64,000 nt of DNA from an uncultured Clostridia bacterium. Lineage in GTDB: Bacteria; Bacillota; Clostridia; Lachnospirales; Anaerotignaceae. Both the position numbers and the translations under genes were made by a program. Positions 1 through 8,865 of this stretch are shown here, piece after piece. The number at the start of each line of letters is the position of its first letter. Position 1 is the stretch's first letter. Under the pieces are notes generated by a model. That model saw nothing but the letters and a program-made list of their open reading frames with translations. It made no database searches and was not told where the DNA came from. The stretch is from assembly GCA_910586765.1 (NCBI GenBank), contig CAJUJJ010000012.1, positions 21,088 through 85,087 on the forward strand. The letters are read 5' to 3'.

Positions 1-1119
1 ACCAGAATCTCTGGAGTCAAAAGCAAATTCCAATACTTTCATACCTGGAAAACCACTGTCACGCACTAGCTGACGCACATTATCCGTAACATAGCCCAAA
101 TCTTCCGCAATGACTTCATGCCAGCCTAAACGGTTTTCTATACAACGGAACAATTCTATACCAGGCCCTTTTTCCCAATGTCCTTCTCTTGCTGTTGTTG
201 CACCATAAGGAATTGAAAAATATTCATCAAATCCTCTAAAGTGGTCAATTCTTACCACATCATACATTTTAAAGCAGTATGCCATACGACCAACCCACCA
301 ATCGTAGCCAGTGCTTCTATGATATTCCCATCGATACAAAGGATTTCCCCACAACTGACCATTTGCAGAAAAACCATCTGGTGGACAACCTGCTACTGCA
401 TAAGGTATATTTTGAGCATCTAGCTGAAACAGTTCAGGGTGTGCCCAAGTGTCCGCACTATCTAATGCCACATAAATGGGAATGTCGCCTATAATACGGA
501 TACCTTTTTCATTAGCATATGCTTTTAAAGCATACCACTGTTCAAAAAACTTAAACTGCATATATTGATGAAATTCAATGTCATAATAGAGTTCTCTCCT
601 ATAATAATCCATAGAATATCCCCAACGTAATCGAATATCTTCTGCCCATTGTGTCCATGTAATGCCGCCAAATCTTGATTTTACTGCCATAAATAAGGCA
701 TAATCTGAAAGCCACCAGCTATTTTCATTTACAAAACGTAAGTAATTTTCATTTTGTGTAATATTACTACGTTCATATGCTTTTCTTAAAAGAGTATAAC
801 GACTTTCATACATTTTTTGATAATCAATTTCTTTTTCATTATCGCCGAAATCTGCTTCGTCACATTCTTGCTGTGTCAATACGCCTTCCTCAATAAGTGC
901 TTCCAAACTGATAAAATAAGGATTTCCTGCAAATGTAGAAAATGATTGATAAGGAGAATCTCCATAGCTTGTTGGTACAAGAGGCAATATTTGCCAATAA
1001 GTTTGCCCTGCTTTTTTCAGCCAGTCTACAAAGTCATAAGCACTTTTTGAAAAACAACCTATGCCATATTTTGAAGGTAAACTTGTAATAGAAAGCAATA
1101 TTCCTGCTGCTCTATTCAT
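1..1119 (-). CDS. malQ: 4-alpha-glucanotransferase (amylomaltase), 3' end cut by window
   Basis: The minus-strand frame from ATG at 1119 stays open for 373 codons to the window edge, so the C-terminal part (roughly a quarter of a usual ~500-aa MalQ) is missing. Translation begins MNRAAGILLSITSLPSKYGIG, the typical GH77 N-terminus, and contains the nucleophile region VRIDHFRGF and the acid/base region IAEDLG. A GGAGGAG ribosome site lies seven bases upstream. GH77 enzymes transfer glucan units between maltodextrins and release glucose. It is the last visible gene of a PTS-phosphatase-malQ operon, so it probably processes maltose freed from maltose phosphate in the cytoplasm. Confidence 0.93.
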   Translation of the reverse strand, partial: MNRAAGILLSITSLPSKYGIGCFSKSAYDFVDWLKKAGQTYWQILPLVPTSYGDSPYQSFSTFAGNPYFISLEALIEEGVLTQQECDEADFGDNEKEIDYQKMYESRYTLLRKAYERSNITQNENYLRFVNENSWWLSDYALFMAVKSRFGGITWTQWAEDIRLRWGYSMDYYRRELYYDIEFHQYMQFKFFEQWYALKAYANEKGIRIIGDIPIYVALDSADTWAHPELFQLDAQNIPYAVAGCPPDGFSANGQLWGNPLYRWEYHRSTGYDWWVGRMAYCFKMYDVVRIDHFRGFDEYFSIPYGATTAREGHWEKGPGIELFRCIENRLGWHEVIAEDLGYVTDNVRQLVRDSGFPGMKVLEFAFDSRDSG

Positions 1120-1196
1120 AAATAACTCCTCCTTTCTTTTTTTCAATAAATACATTTGATGTTTCTGTGTATTTCATATAGTATCATAACACTTTA

Positions 1197-2048
1197 TTAT
1201 TTTGTTTCAATATACACACCATAGTGGTCTGAAACTTTAGGCTGTTTGACACCATTAAACATTACTTCACTGCATATTACTGGTACTACTTTGTTACACC
1301 AAATATAGTCCATTCTCATGCCTTTTAGCTTTTGTTCATTTTGTTTGTCATCTTTCCAGCCATCAATGCTGCCCTCTACAGTAGTGCCTTTGTCTTTCTG
1401 CTCTGCTATAACATAGCTATCATACCAGCCAGAATTTTTGATAGCGTCATATCCTTGCTCTTTTGTTTCTGCGGGGCTGTTAAAATCGCCCATAAGCCAT
1501 ACTGTGGTATTATGGCATTTTTGTTTTAAAGCACTTTCAAAACGTTTCCACTGTGCTAAAAACGGTTCTTGCTCATCTTTCCACCAACCCATATGCACTG
1601 TATAAAACCAATCTTCACAACCGCTTATTTGCACTCCCAATACTTTGCGTGTTTTCCAATACTGGTAGTCTTGACACTCACTTATAAAAAAGCTATCTGT
1701 TTGTGCAATTTCACCATTCAAGCATAACAACGCCATACCTTCATCATATATCCCATATCCTATTTTAGCAGAAATCCATGTCCAAGAGCAAGTAATTCCA
1801 TTTTCAAAAAGACGAAAAGCAACTTGTGCTGCGTGATTATCTTTTCGTATAGGCACAGTATTGTTTGAACACTGTACATATCCCTTTAAAAATTTTTGTT
1901 CTGCAACATCAGCATTGATAGATTGATTAACTTCTTGCAATGCTATTATATCTGGTTTTATTTGGCATATTGTCTGAACGAACTGCTCCAATTTTTGGGG
2001 GTAATTTTCTTCTTGGAGACTATGTGTATTTAATGTCAATAGTTTCAT
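1197..2048 (-). CDS. mapP: Endonuclease/exonuclease/phosphatase-fold protein, probable maltose 6'-phosphate phosphatase
   Basis: This 283-aa protein has the EEP superfamily signature: N-terminal LLTLNTHS, metal-binding Glu in IIALQEVNQ, HMGWW, WLMGDFNSP and C-terminal SDHYGVYIE. There is no signal peptide, so it is cytoplasmic, unlike secreted sphingomyelinases of the same fold. It lies between a maltose-type PTS permease (26-nt gap) and malQ (77-nt gap). In Enterococcus and relatives an EEP protein in the same context, MapP, dephosphorylates maltose 6'-phosphate. The fold is clear from the motifs; the substrate is inferred from context. A generic EEP phosphatase or nuclease is the alternative. 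Confidence 0.8.
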   Translation of the reverse strand: MKLLTLNTHSLQEENYPQKLEQFVQTICQIKPDIIALQEVNQSINADVAEQKFLKGYVQCSNNTVPIRKDNHAAQVAFRLFENGITCSWTWISAKIGYGIYDEGMALLCLNGEIAQTDSFFISECQDYQYWKTRKVLGVQISGCEDWFYTVHMGWWKDEQEPFLAQWKRFESALKQKCHNTTVWLMGDFNSPAETKEQGYDAIKNSGWYDSYVIAEQKDKGTTVEGSIDGWKDDKQNEQKLKGMRMDYIWCNKVVPVICSEVMFNGVKQPKVSDHYGVYIETK

Positions 2049-2074
2049 AACAATTCGCCCTTTCTATTCACAAT

Positions 2075-4279
2075 TTATAATATATCATTAATATCAGATT
2101 TTAATACGTCTGCTTTTGGCCCATATATTGCCTGTATACCTGTATCTTTTTTTACCAATCCTTTTGCACCTTCTGCTTTCCACGCTGGTGTATCCGCTAC
2201 TTTAGAAGGGTCTTTTACTGTTACTCTCAAACGTGTCATACACGCATCTACTAACACAATATTTTCACGTCCGCCCAAAAGTGCTATAATTCTTTCTGGT
2301 TGGCTGTTTCCATCGCCTTTATTTGCAGAAGCACCTTCTGCTGTTTCTTCTTCGCCTTCTTCATTTTCATAATTTCCAAGTCTTCCTGGTGTAGCAAACT
2401 GGAATTTTCCTATCATAAAATATGCTACAACATAACCTATTATCAAAAAGGCAACACAGCAAATAATAAAGTGAATAATGTCACCACTCAAACCTGCTTT
2501 TAATGACATAGGTACACGTGTTAAAAATTCCAAATTTCCAAAAGAGTGCAAACGTAAATCCATAACGCCCGCCATAGCAAATGCACAACCTTGCAATACT
2601 GCATAAACAATATAAAGTGGCAATGCACAGAACATAAACATAAATTCTAATGGTTCTGTAACACCTGTTAAAAATACTGCTAATACTGTGGAGAAAAACA
2701 TAGAACGATAATTATGTTGTTTATCTTTATCTACTCTACGATACATTGCAAGAGCAATTCCCATAAGCAAACCTGTTGCACCAATCATTTGACCTACTTT
2801 AAAACGAGCTGGTGTTACGGTTGTCATTAAATTTGTATAGCTTGCCATATCTCCTGCATCTTTAAAGTTAATTAAGTCTGTTACCCAAGCTAACCAAAGT
2901 GGGTCTTGACCAAATACTTCTGAACCTGCATTGATACCTGTTTGCATTACATATGTTCCACCAAATGCTGTATAGTTCATAGGTATTGTAAGCATATGAT
3001 GCAAACCAAATGGTAATAACAAACGCTCTAATGTTCCATAAATAAATGGTGCTAATATTGGTGATGTGGAAGAAGAATTTGCTATCCAAATACCAAATGC
3101 GTTAATACCTGACTGTACTACTGGCCATATTACTATCATAATAATAGAAATCACTGTAGAATATGCTATAACTGCCAAAGGTACAAATCTTTTACCATTA
3201 AAAAATGCTAAGGCATCAGGCAGTTTTCTAAAGTTATAAAATTTATTATAAACAACGCCGCCTACAAAACCTGCAATGATACCTACAAACACACCCATAT
3301 TTAATGCTGGTGCTCCTAATACAGATGTGAAATAATTTTCAACTAACATTTCCTGTCCCAATATAGAATGTACTACTGCTCCTGCTTCTGAAAGCATAGC
3401 TTCTGTTACACCAAATGCTGCACCTGTAATACGGTTAATCAATATAAAAGCAATTACTGCTGCAAATGCACCGCCTGCTCTTTCTTTTGCCCAAGAACCG
3501 CCTATTGCTGCTGCAAACAAAATATGCAAATTTCCTATAATCGCCCAACCTATATTTTCCATAGTGCTTCCAACTAAATAAATAAAATTGATGTCTGCAC
3601 CTGCCATCTGTATCAGTTTTCCCAAACTAAGCATAAATCCTGCTGCTGGCATAACTGCAATAACTGTCATAAGCACTTTGCCTAGTTTTTGTAAAAAGTC
3701 AAAGTCTATTATTGCTTTCTTTTTCTTTTCTGTTGGTGCTGCCTCTACTGTAGGTGTTGTTTCTACTACAACAGCTTCTTGTGTTGGTGTTTGTACTGAA
3801 GACTGCTGTGTATTTGGTGTGACAAACAACACTGCATCTTTTCCAGCCTCTACCCTTCCTGAAGCTGTTTTCATTGTTTTATTATCTAATCCTGCACATA
3901 TCAACACCGGCGTAATAGTAGGTAAATTTTTGCTTTTAATAAAGTCAACATCTACTTCTGCTATCAAATCCCCTACTTTTACATCGGAGCCCTCTTGTTT
4001 ATGTACTGTAAATCCCTCTCCATTAAGCCCTACTGTTTCTAGCCCAAAATGTATGAGCATTTCCAGTCCTTCATCTGACAAAAAGCCAAAAGCGTGTTTT
4101 GTTGCTGCAACAGAAACCAGTTTTCCATTTACTGGACTGTAAATTTTACCATTATCAGGCAATATTGCTATGCCATCTCCCACTATTTTTTCCGCAAAAA
4201 CAGGGTCTGGTACTTTTTCCAGTGCAACAATTTCTCCAGATAAAGGAGCAATGATTGAAATTTTAGTTTCGTTAGCCAT
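2075..4279 (-). CDS. malT: PTS alpha-glucoside (maltose-type) permease, IIA-IIC-IIB fusion
   Basis: This 734-aa single-chain PTS permease has the domain order IIA (about 1-150), a Gln/Thr/Pro linker, IIC membrane domain (about 190-640) and IIB (about 660-734). The IIA part carries the glucose-type histidine pair in TKHAFGF (His62) and LIHFGLETV (His77). IIB carries the phosphocysteine in VDACMTRLRV (Cys680). IIC contains the FGLHHMLTIPMN motif of the glucose/maltose family. It would phosphorylate the sugar during import. Neighbouring mapP and malQ and a divergent LacI regulator point to maltose. IIA at the N-terminus is a less common order; many maltose permeases have it C-terminal. Other alpha-glucosides are possible substrates. 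Confidence 0.88.
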   Translation of the reverse strand: MANETKISIIAPLSGEIVALEKVPDPVFAEKIVGDGIAILPDNGKIYSPVNGKLVSVAATKHAFGFLSDEGLEMLIHFGLETVGLNGEGFTVHKQEGSDVKVGDLIAEVDVDFIKSKNLPTITPVLICAGLDNKTMKTASGRVEAGKDAVLFVTPNTQQSSVQTPTQEAVVVETTPTVEAAPTEKKKKAIIDFDFLQKLGKVLMTVIAVMPAAGFMLSLGKLIQMAGADINFIYLVGSTMENIGWAIIGNLHILFAAAIGGSWAKERAGGAFAAVIAFILINRITGAAFGVTEAMLSEAGAVVHSILGQEMLVENYFTSVLGAPALNMGVFVGIIAGFVGGVVYNKFYNFRKLPDALAFFNGKRFVPLAVIAYSTVISIIMIVIWPVVQSGINAFGIWIANSSSTSPILAPFIYGTLERLLLPFGLHHMLTIPMNYTAFGGTYVMQTGINAGSEVFGQDPLWLAWVTDLINFKDAGDMASYTNLMTTVTPARFKVGQMIGATGLLMGIALAMYRRVDKDKQHNYRSMFFSTVLAVFLTGVTEPLEFMFMFCALPLYIVYAVLQGCAFAMAGVMDLRLHSFGNLEFLTRVPMSLKAGLSGDIIHFIICCVAFLIIGYVVAYFMIGKFQFATPGRLGNYENEEGEEETAEGASANKGDGNSQPERIIALLGGRENIVLVDACMTRLRVTVKDPSKVADTPAWKAEGAKGLVKKDTGIQAIYGPKADVLKSDINDIL

Positions 4280-4694
4280 AAATATCCTCCCTTTCTTCTA
4301 TGATTGTTCTTTTGTTTGACATTTTTTAAATAATAAATATAATATCGGTGCGTTATGCAAATAATAGACAACATCAATGCAACTATTTAGAAATATATTT
4401 ATATATTGCATGAATATTGCATTTGTTTTACGCAATATTACTATATCTCTTTTGCAGTAAAAAATCAATCAAAACTTTATCATAAAATCCATTTTCTCCA
4501 TAATATATAATTTTTTTGCTTTTATTTTATGCAATATAACAATACTACGGCATTGAAATTCTCTAATATAGAGAAAATACCTGTAATGCCATCGCTTTTA
4601 TTGACTTTTAAAAAACTGTTTTTTATAATGAAATTATATAATATTTATTTAATATATTTGCATAAAATTGCTTAAATGAAAGGAAGTGCTATTT
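4280..4694. promoter_or_regulatory. Divergent malT/malR intergenic control region
   Basis: This 415-bp AT-rich gap separates the PTS operon from its divergent LacI-type regulator. Several copies of a TTGCAT/ATGCAA core occur: 4351-4362, 4403-4422 (two tandem TTGCAT), ATTTTATGCAA near 4523-4533, and its inverse TTTGCATAAAAT at 4658-4669. Such dispersed, oppositely oriented copies are candidate operators for the LacI-family protein. A stem-loop with GGCATT/AATGCC outer arms and a TTCTCTA/TAGAGAA inner stem lies at 4549-4590. The operator assignment is inference. Confidence 0.4.
4601..4629 (+). promoter_or_regulatory. Predicted sigma-A promoter of malR
   Basis: TTGACT (4601-4606) and TATAAT (4624-4629) are separated by 17 bp, giving a near-consensus vegetative promoter 65 bp upstream of the malR start codon. 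Confidence 0.7.
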
Positions 4695-5714
4695 ATGGCC
4701 GTTACAATAAAAGAAGTTGCTGCATTGGCTGGTGTATCTCCTTCTACAGTATCCAGAACATGCAAAAATCACCCCTCTATCAGCAAAGAAACAAAACAAA
4801 AAGTGCGTTATGCTATGGCACAATTAGGATATGAGCCAAATATACAAAATACTGCTGTGATAGAGCAATTTGCTCCTATGCTCAGCATTATACTTCCTCC
4901 TTCTTCCAGAGATGTTTATGAAAACTCTTTTCATTTAGAAGTGATAAGAGGTATTAGTCAGTTTTGCAATATTAGAGGATATATCAGCACAGTCATAACA
5001 GGACAAGACGAATATGAAATATTAAAAGCAATACAAACACTTGTAAAAGAAGAAAGAACAGGAGGATTTATACTGTTATATGCCAAACAAGATGATGCTG
5101 TAATAGATTATTTATACAATGAAGGGCTTTTATATGTTTTAATTGGAAAAGCAAAACAGTTTGTAAATCAGACCATTTATATCGACAATGATAACTTTTT
5201 AGCAGGAATGGAAGCAACAGAATATTTATATCAATTAGGTCATAGAAATATTGCTTATGTAGGGATAGAAAACAATATGTATTTTTCAGCAGAAAGAAAA
5301 GCAGGGTATCAAAAAGCACTAGAAAATCACGGTTTACCTTTTCGTGAAAATTATTGCATTGAAATAGACAAGCGTTCTATGGACAACGAGTCCCCTTTTT
5401 CTGCATTACTAGAACAGCCTCAAAAGCCTACTGCTGTTGTAGCAAGTGATGACATATTAGCTGTTGCACTAGAACAGGCTTGTGCCAAAAAAGGGCTTTC
5501 TATACCAAAAGATTTATCTATTGTTTCATTCAATAATTCACTGTTTGCACGCATTACCTCTCCTCAGCTTACTTCTATTGATGTCAATTCTCATCAATTA
5601 GGCATAGAGGCAGCGTCACAACTGATTAACCATATTGAAAATCCGAATTTGCTTGCAACAAAAATTATTGTACCACACTCTCTTATTGTAAGAGAAAGCT
5701 GTAGAGAAATTTAA
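4695..5714 (+). CDS. malR: LacI-family transcriptional regulator of the maltose locus
   Basis: This 339-aa protein starts MAVTIKEVAALAGVSPSTVS, a canonical LacI helix-turn-helix, followed by a periplasmic-binding-protein-like sugar domain and the usual C-terminal LIVRESC. ATG 4695 is preferred over the in-frame GTG at 4686 because AGGAAG lies eight bases before it. It is divergent from the PTS-mapP-malQ operon, and the shared intergenic region holds repeated TTGCAT motifs, so it probably represses those genes in the absence of maltose. The name malR rests on context; the effector is not visible in sequence. Confidence 0.82.
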   Translation: MAVTIKEVAALAGVSPSTVSRTCKNHPSISKETKQKVRYAMAQLGYEPNIQNTAVIEQFAPMLSIILPPSSRDVYENSFHLEVIRGISQFCNIRGYISTVITGQDEYEILKAIQTLVKEERTGGFILLYAKQDDAVIDYLYNEGLLYVLIGKAKQFVNQTIYIDNDNFLAGMEATEYLYQLGHRNIAYVGIENNMYFSAERKAGYQKALENHGLPFRENYCIEIDKRSMDNESPFSALLEQPQKPTAVVASDDILAVALEQACAKKGLSIPKDLSIVSFNNSLFARITSPQLTSIDVNSHQLGIEAASQLINHIENPNLLATKIIVPHSLIVRESCREI

Positions 5715-5838
5715 ACTGATAAAACAATTATTTTACAAAAATCAAAATAAAAACTTAACATTTTATTAATGCTGTAACAAATTGGCTGTTACTGTCGTTA
5801 TTCATAATAAAATAGAAAAACGGCAGGAGGGTCATAGT

Positions 5839-6645
5839 ATGTACTACTACAACAAAATAGAAAAACAGCAACAAATAACAGAATTTATCAAAATACAATT
5901 TACTCTAATATTTATGATAACTGTGATAGGACAGCAATATAGACTGTTATATTGTATGCTAGCTGTTTCTGCTTTGTTTTGCGTAATTTTAATGCAAAAT
6001 ATTGCTTTAGAGCACAAACAACACAACATCAAATTTCTATGTTACAATTTAAAAGAAGTTTTAAAAGATTTGCCTAGACATCACTTTTTTCAATACTGCA
6101 ACAGATACAGTATCAGCAATGAAATCATACAACAGGCTTATCAAACAGTAGAAAACGGTTATATTTATATTGTACTTTCCGACACAGGTACTCCTGCAAG
6201 TGAATTGATTTCATTATTTACGAAAAAAAGTTATAATCATGCTTCTATTGCATTTGATGCACAGCTAAAAACACTTATGAGTTATAACAATGGTCAATGT
6301 ATTTTTCCTCCAGGATTGAATATGGAAAAAGTGCAATATTTACGCAAAAAACAAAACGCTTGCATAATTGTGTATCAAATGCGTGCAACAGCAGAACAGA
6401 AAAAACGTATGATTTCTAAAATAGAACAAATAAACAGCGAGGGTAGTTCTTACAATACCATAGGACTTTTATTAAAACGTTCCTTTTTGCCTAATATTAT
6501 GTTTTGTTCTCAATTTGTATATTGTTTACTTTGTGAAGCAGGTATTGCCTATTTTGACAAAAAAATGGAAGCTGTTACCCCTATGGATTTTGTAGAATTA
6601 GATTACAAAAGAAAACTGGAGTTTTTATATGAAAAAACATTATAA
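5839..6645 (+). CDS. YiiX-like permuted papain-fold (NlpC/P60 superfamily) membrane-anchored protein
   Basis: ATG 5839 is chosen because AGGAGG lies eight bases upstream; the open frame extends 19 codons further but without a ribosome site. The 268-aa product has a hydrophobic hairpin near residues 15-55 and a C-terminal domain with YNHASIAFD (His) before MFCSQFVYCLLCEAG (Cys). His preceding Cys is the circularly permuted order of YiiX/LRAT-like papain-fold enzymes. Members are thought to act as amidases or acyltransferases on peptidoglycan or lipids, but the substrate is unknown here. No partner gene is evident; it follows malR by 124 bp and ends at a terminator shared with the convergent anti-sigma gene. 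Confidence 0.55.
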   Translation: MYYYNKIEKQQQITEFIKIQFTLIFMITVIGQQYRLLYCMLAVSALFCVILMQNIALEHKQHNIKFLCYNLKEVLKDLPRHHFFQYCNRYSISNEIIQQAYQTVENGYIYIVLSDTGTPASELISLFTKKSYNHASIAFDAQLKTLMSYNNGQCIFPPGLNMEKVQYLRKKQNACIIVYQMRATAEQKKRMISKIEQINSEGSSYNTIGLLLKRSFLPNIMFCSQFVYCLLCEAGIAYFDKKMEAVTPMDFVELDYKRKLEFLYEKTL

Positions 6646-6695
6646 TAAAAAGGCATAATACTACTACTCTTTATTATAGTATTATGCCTTTTATT
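6646..6695. terminator. Bidirectional intrinsic terminator
   Basis: AAAAGGCATAATACTA pairs with TAGTATTATGCCTTTT across a short loop, with T-rich flanks on both strands, between two convergent genes. Confidence 0.8.
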
Positions 6696-6698
6696 TTA

Positions 6699-8186
6699 TT
6701 ACTCTATAGTAACAGGTATTTCATATTCTTTTCCTATAAAATATGTAGGCTCATAAAACTGCAATTTGATGGATTTTTCATTTTTATTTTGAAACTCTTG
6801 TTGAAAATCTTCCTCCAAAAATGAAAATGAAATTGTTTTACAAAAAATATCATTTTGTTGTGTTGTTTCAATGGTGCTGCCATGTGCTCCATAATAGTCC
6901 CCTTCTGCTATTTTAGTGTCTATATAATACAACATTCTTTCTTTTTGATTTGATTGTATATTAAAATTTAAAATCAATTTATCTGTCAAACCCTTTTCTG
7001 CATAATATTTCCCATTTTCATCTAAACTATGAACACCAGTATAGTCTATTGTCTGTATATGATTGACAGAAAGTATTTTGACTGTGCCATATTGAAAAGG
7101 AATACAAATATCTAGCGGAATGGTTTGTCCTATTTCTGGAATAGGTATTTGTACAAATTCACATTCCTCTGTTTTTGCAGAAAGTGCTGTATAATAAAAT
7201 GTTGCTGGGAAGTCTTTTTCTGTTGCATCAAATATAATTTCTCCTCCATTTTCTATAAAACTTTTTGCAGTAATGATTTCTGCAAAATCACCGCTTTTTG
7301 TTTTTAAATAACAATTATAATACGCATTTGGTATTGTTTCAAAATATGGCATATAATCAAAATATGACCTATACCCTCCAAACTGATGTATTGTTTTTGC
7401 TTCTTCTGAAAAAATGGCATAATAATCAATTTTTGCTCCTTTTTCTGTCATTTCTGCTTTTGCTGTAATAGAAGTACCATATTGTGTTACAGTATTTCCT
7501 ATGCCATTCAAATTGGATATTGCTTTTGTTTCTTTTAAACGAAATGATAATTTTTCTTCAAAACCATTCACACCTATTTCATAATAGTCATTTTCTGATT
7601 TTTCTATAATTTGATGAAGTCCCTTTTCTATTTGTTTAAAATTATCTCTTAAATTTGCACTACTTTTTATAAAAAAGAGTTCTCTTTGTTCTTCATTATG
7701 ATACCACGTAATGGTATATTTTTCACTCATTTGTTCTCCTATTGTCATATTTTCATCTGAAAACAGTTCCTCTTTATGAATATAGGGACTTGTATCTGTA
7801 ATGCTTATTGTTCCTAAAAGAAAATCTCCTTTGACATAACAATCTTTTAATTCTACTGTAACATTGTCTTTTTGCAGTTTTCCACAAATCATTTCTACTT
7901 CATATACAACATCACTTTCTACCACACCAATATTAGGTATAAAATGAAATATTCTTTCCAATTCTGCCCTAACAGGTTCTGACAAAAATACAGCAAACAA
8001 CACCAAACAAGCTGCTGCTGTCATTGCAACTGTATTTTTATATTTCTTTTTTAATTTTCTTTTTACCATTTTTTGTATTCTTTTTTGTGTCATACTGTCC
8101 TCCATAGTAATAAGAGGTATTTGTTCCCACTGTTCCAACTCTTGTTGTGTAATATTATCTAAAAAATCATTGATATTTTTATTCAT
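6699..8186 (-). CDS. DUF4179-type membrane protein, probable anti-sigma factor
   Basis: This 495-aa protein has a cytoplasmic N-terminus (about 40 residues, KMVKRKLKKKY), one transmembrane segment (TVAMTAAACLVLFAVFL) and a large extracytoplasmic domain starting ELERIFHFIPNIGVVES, typical of DUF4179. The start is taken at ATG 8186, since GGGAGG lies eight bases before it; the upstream in-frame GTG would overlap that site. The ATG overlaps the end of the sigma factor gene by 8 nt, implying translational coupling. Proteins of this layout usually hold an ECF sigma factor inactive at the membrane. Role by context; the signal is unknown. Confidence 0.75.
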   Translation of the reverse strand: MNKNINDFLDNITQQELEQWEQIPLITMEDSMTQKRIQKMVKRKLKKKYKNTVAMTAAACLVLFAVFLSEPVRAELERIFHFIPNIGVVESDVVYEVEMICGKLQKDNVTVELKDCYVKGDFLLGTISITDTSPYIHKEELFSDENMTIGEQMSEKYTITWYHNEEQRELFFIKSSANLRDNFKQIEKGLHQIIEKSENDYYEIGVNGFEEKLSFRLKETKAISNLNGIGNTVTQYGTSITAKAEMTEKGAKIDYYAIFSEEAKTIHQFGGYRSYFDYMPYFETIPNAYYNCYLKTKSGDFAEIITAKSFIENGGEIIFDATEKDFPATFYYTALSAKTEECEFVQIPIPEIGQTIPLDICIPFQYGTVKILSVNHIQTIDYTGVHSLDENGKYYAEKGLTDKLILNFNIQSNQKERMLYYIDTKIAEGDYYGAHGSTIETTQQNDIFCKTISFSFLEEDFQQEFQNKNEKSIKLQFYEPTYFIGKEYEIPVTIE

Positions 8187-8721
8187 AAAACACACCTCCC
8201 TGCAATGCCTTTTTTAATTTCTCTAATCCTCTTTGTACTTTTTTATCTACAGTGTTCTGTTTTAAATCAAATTTTTCTGCTATCATTTTTGTACTATATC
8301 CCAAATAATATTTCATAATAAATATATGGCTATCTGGTTCTCCCAATTCTTTGATACATTGCAGCAGTACAGAACGGTTTTCTATTTGTTCATATTCATT
8401 TTTTGTTATAGGAAATTCTTCTGTTAATGGCAATGACTGCTTTTGTATGAGTTTTTTATATTTTTGTGCTGCTTTTCTTCTTGCAATGACACAAATATAT
8501 GTTTTTAAAGACCCTTTTTCCAATGAAATATGTTCTCTACCATCAAAAATATCTACAAATACATCACTGACACATTCTTCTATTTCCTGCTGTGAAAAAT
8601 CTGCTAAACGGTTTTTTATAATACTATAACAAATCCCCATATATTTTTTCATAATCTGCTCTAAACCTTTGTTTGGTTTTTGTTTGAGTAGTTCCAATAA
8701 CTTTTGTTCTTCTTTGTCCAT
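8179..8721 (-). CDS. ECF-type RNA polymerase sigma factor
   Basis: This 180-aa protein has a sigma-70 region 2 (IEECVSDVFVDIFDG) and a region 4 helix-turn-helix (MKYYLGYSTKMIAEKFDLKQNTVDKKVQRGLEKLKKAL). Size and two-domain layout fit group IV/ECF sigma factors. It is followed by, and overlaps by 8 nt, the gene for a DUF4179 membrane protein, the usual sigma/anti-sigma arrangement. It probably reads its own promoter in the sigma-purA gap, where a 19-bp palindrome lies, but a specific ECF promoter could not be assigned. Confidence 0.88.
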   Translation of the reverse strand: MDKEEQKLLELLKQKPNKGLEQIMKKYMGICYSIIKNRLADFSQQEIEECVSDVFVDIFDGREHISLEKGSLKTYICVIARRKAAQKYKKLIQKQSLPLTEEFPITKNEYEQIENRSVLLQCIKELGEPDSHIFIMKYYLGYSTKMIAEKFDLKQNTVDKKVQRGLEKLKKALQGGVFYE

Positions 8722-8762
8722 ATATTTCCCCCCTCTATACTACTCTATTGTAATAAAAAAAC

Positions 8763-8781
8763 AAATTTCTGACAGAAATTT
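8763..8781. promoter_or_regulatory. Perfect palindrome between sigma factor and purA
   Basis: AAATTTCTGACAGAAATTT is a perfect 9-1-9 inverted repeat between the divergent sigma-factor and purA genes. It has no adjacent T-run and so is more likely a protein-binding site than a terminator. Confidence 0.45.
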
Positions 8782-8865
8782 CAGAAAAACTTGATTTTAT
8801 ATAGCCAAGTATACTATAATTTATACGTTGTAATTCATCACATTGGAAAGGGTGTGTTTTTACTT

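Noticed and set aside
3588..4142. 184-codon plus-strand open frame inside the PTS gene
   Set aside because: It is antisense to the well-conserved IIA and IIC domains, has no ribosome site and no recognisable product.
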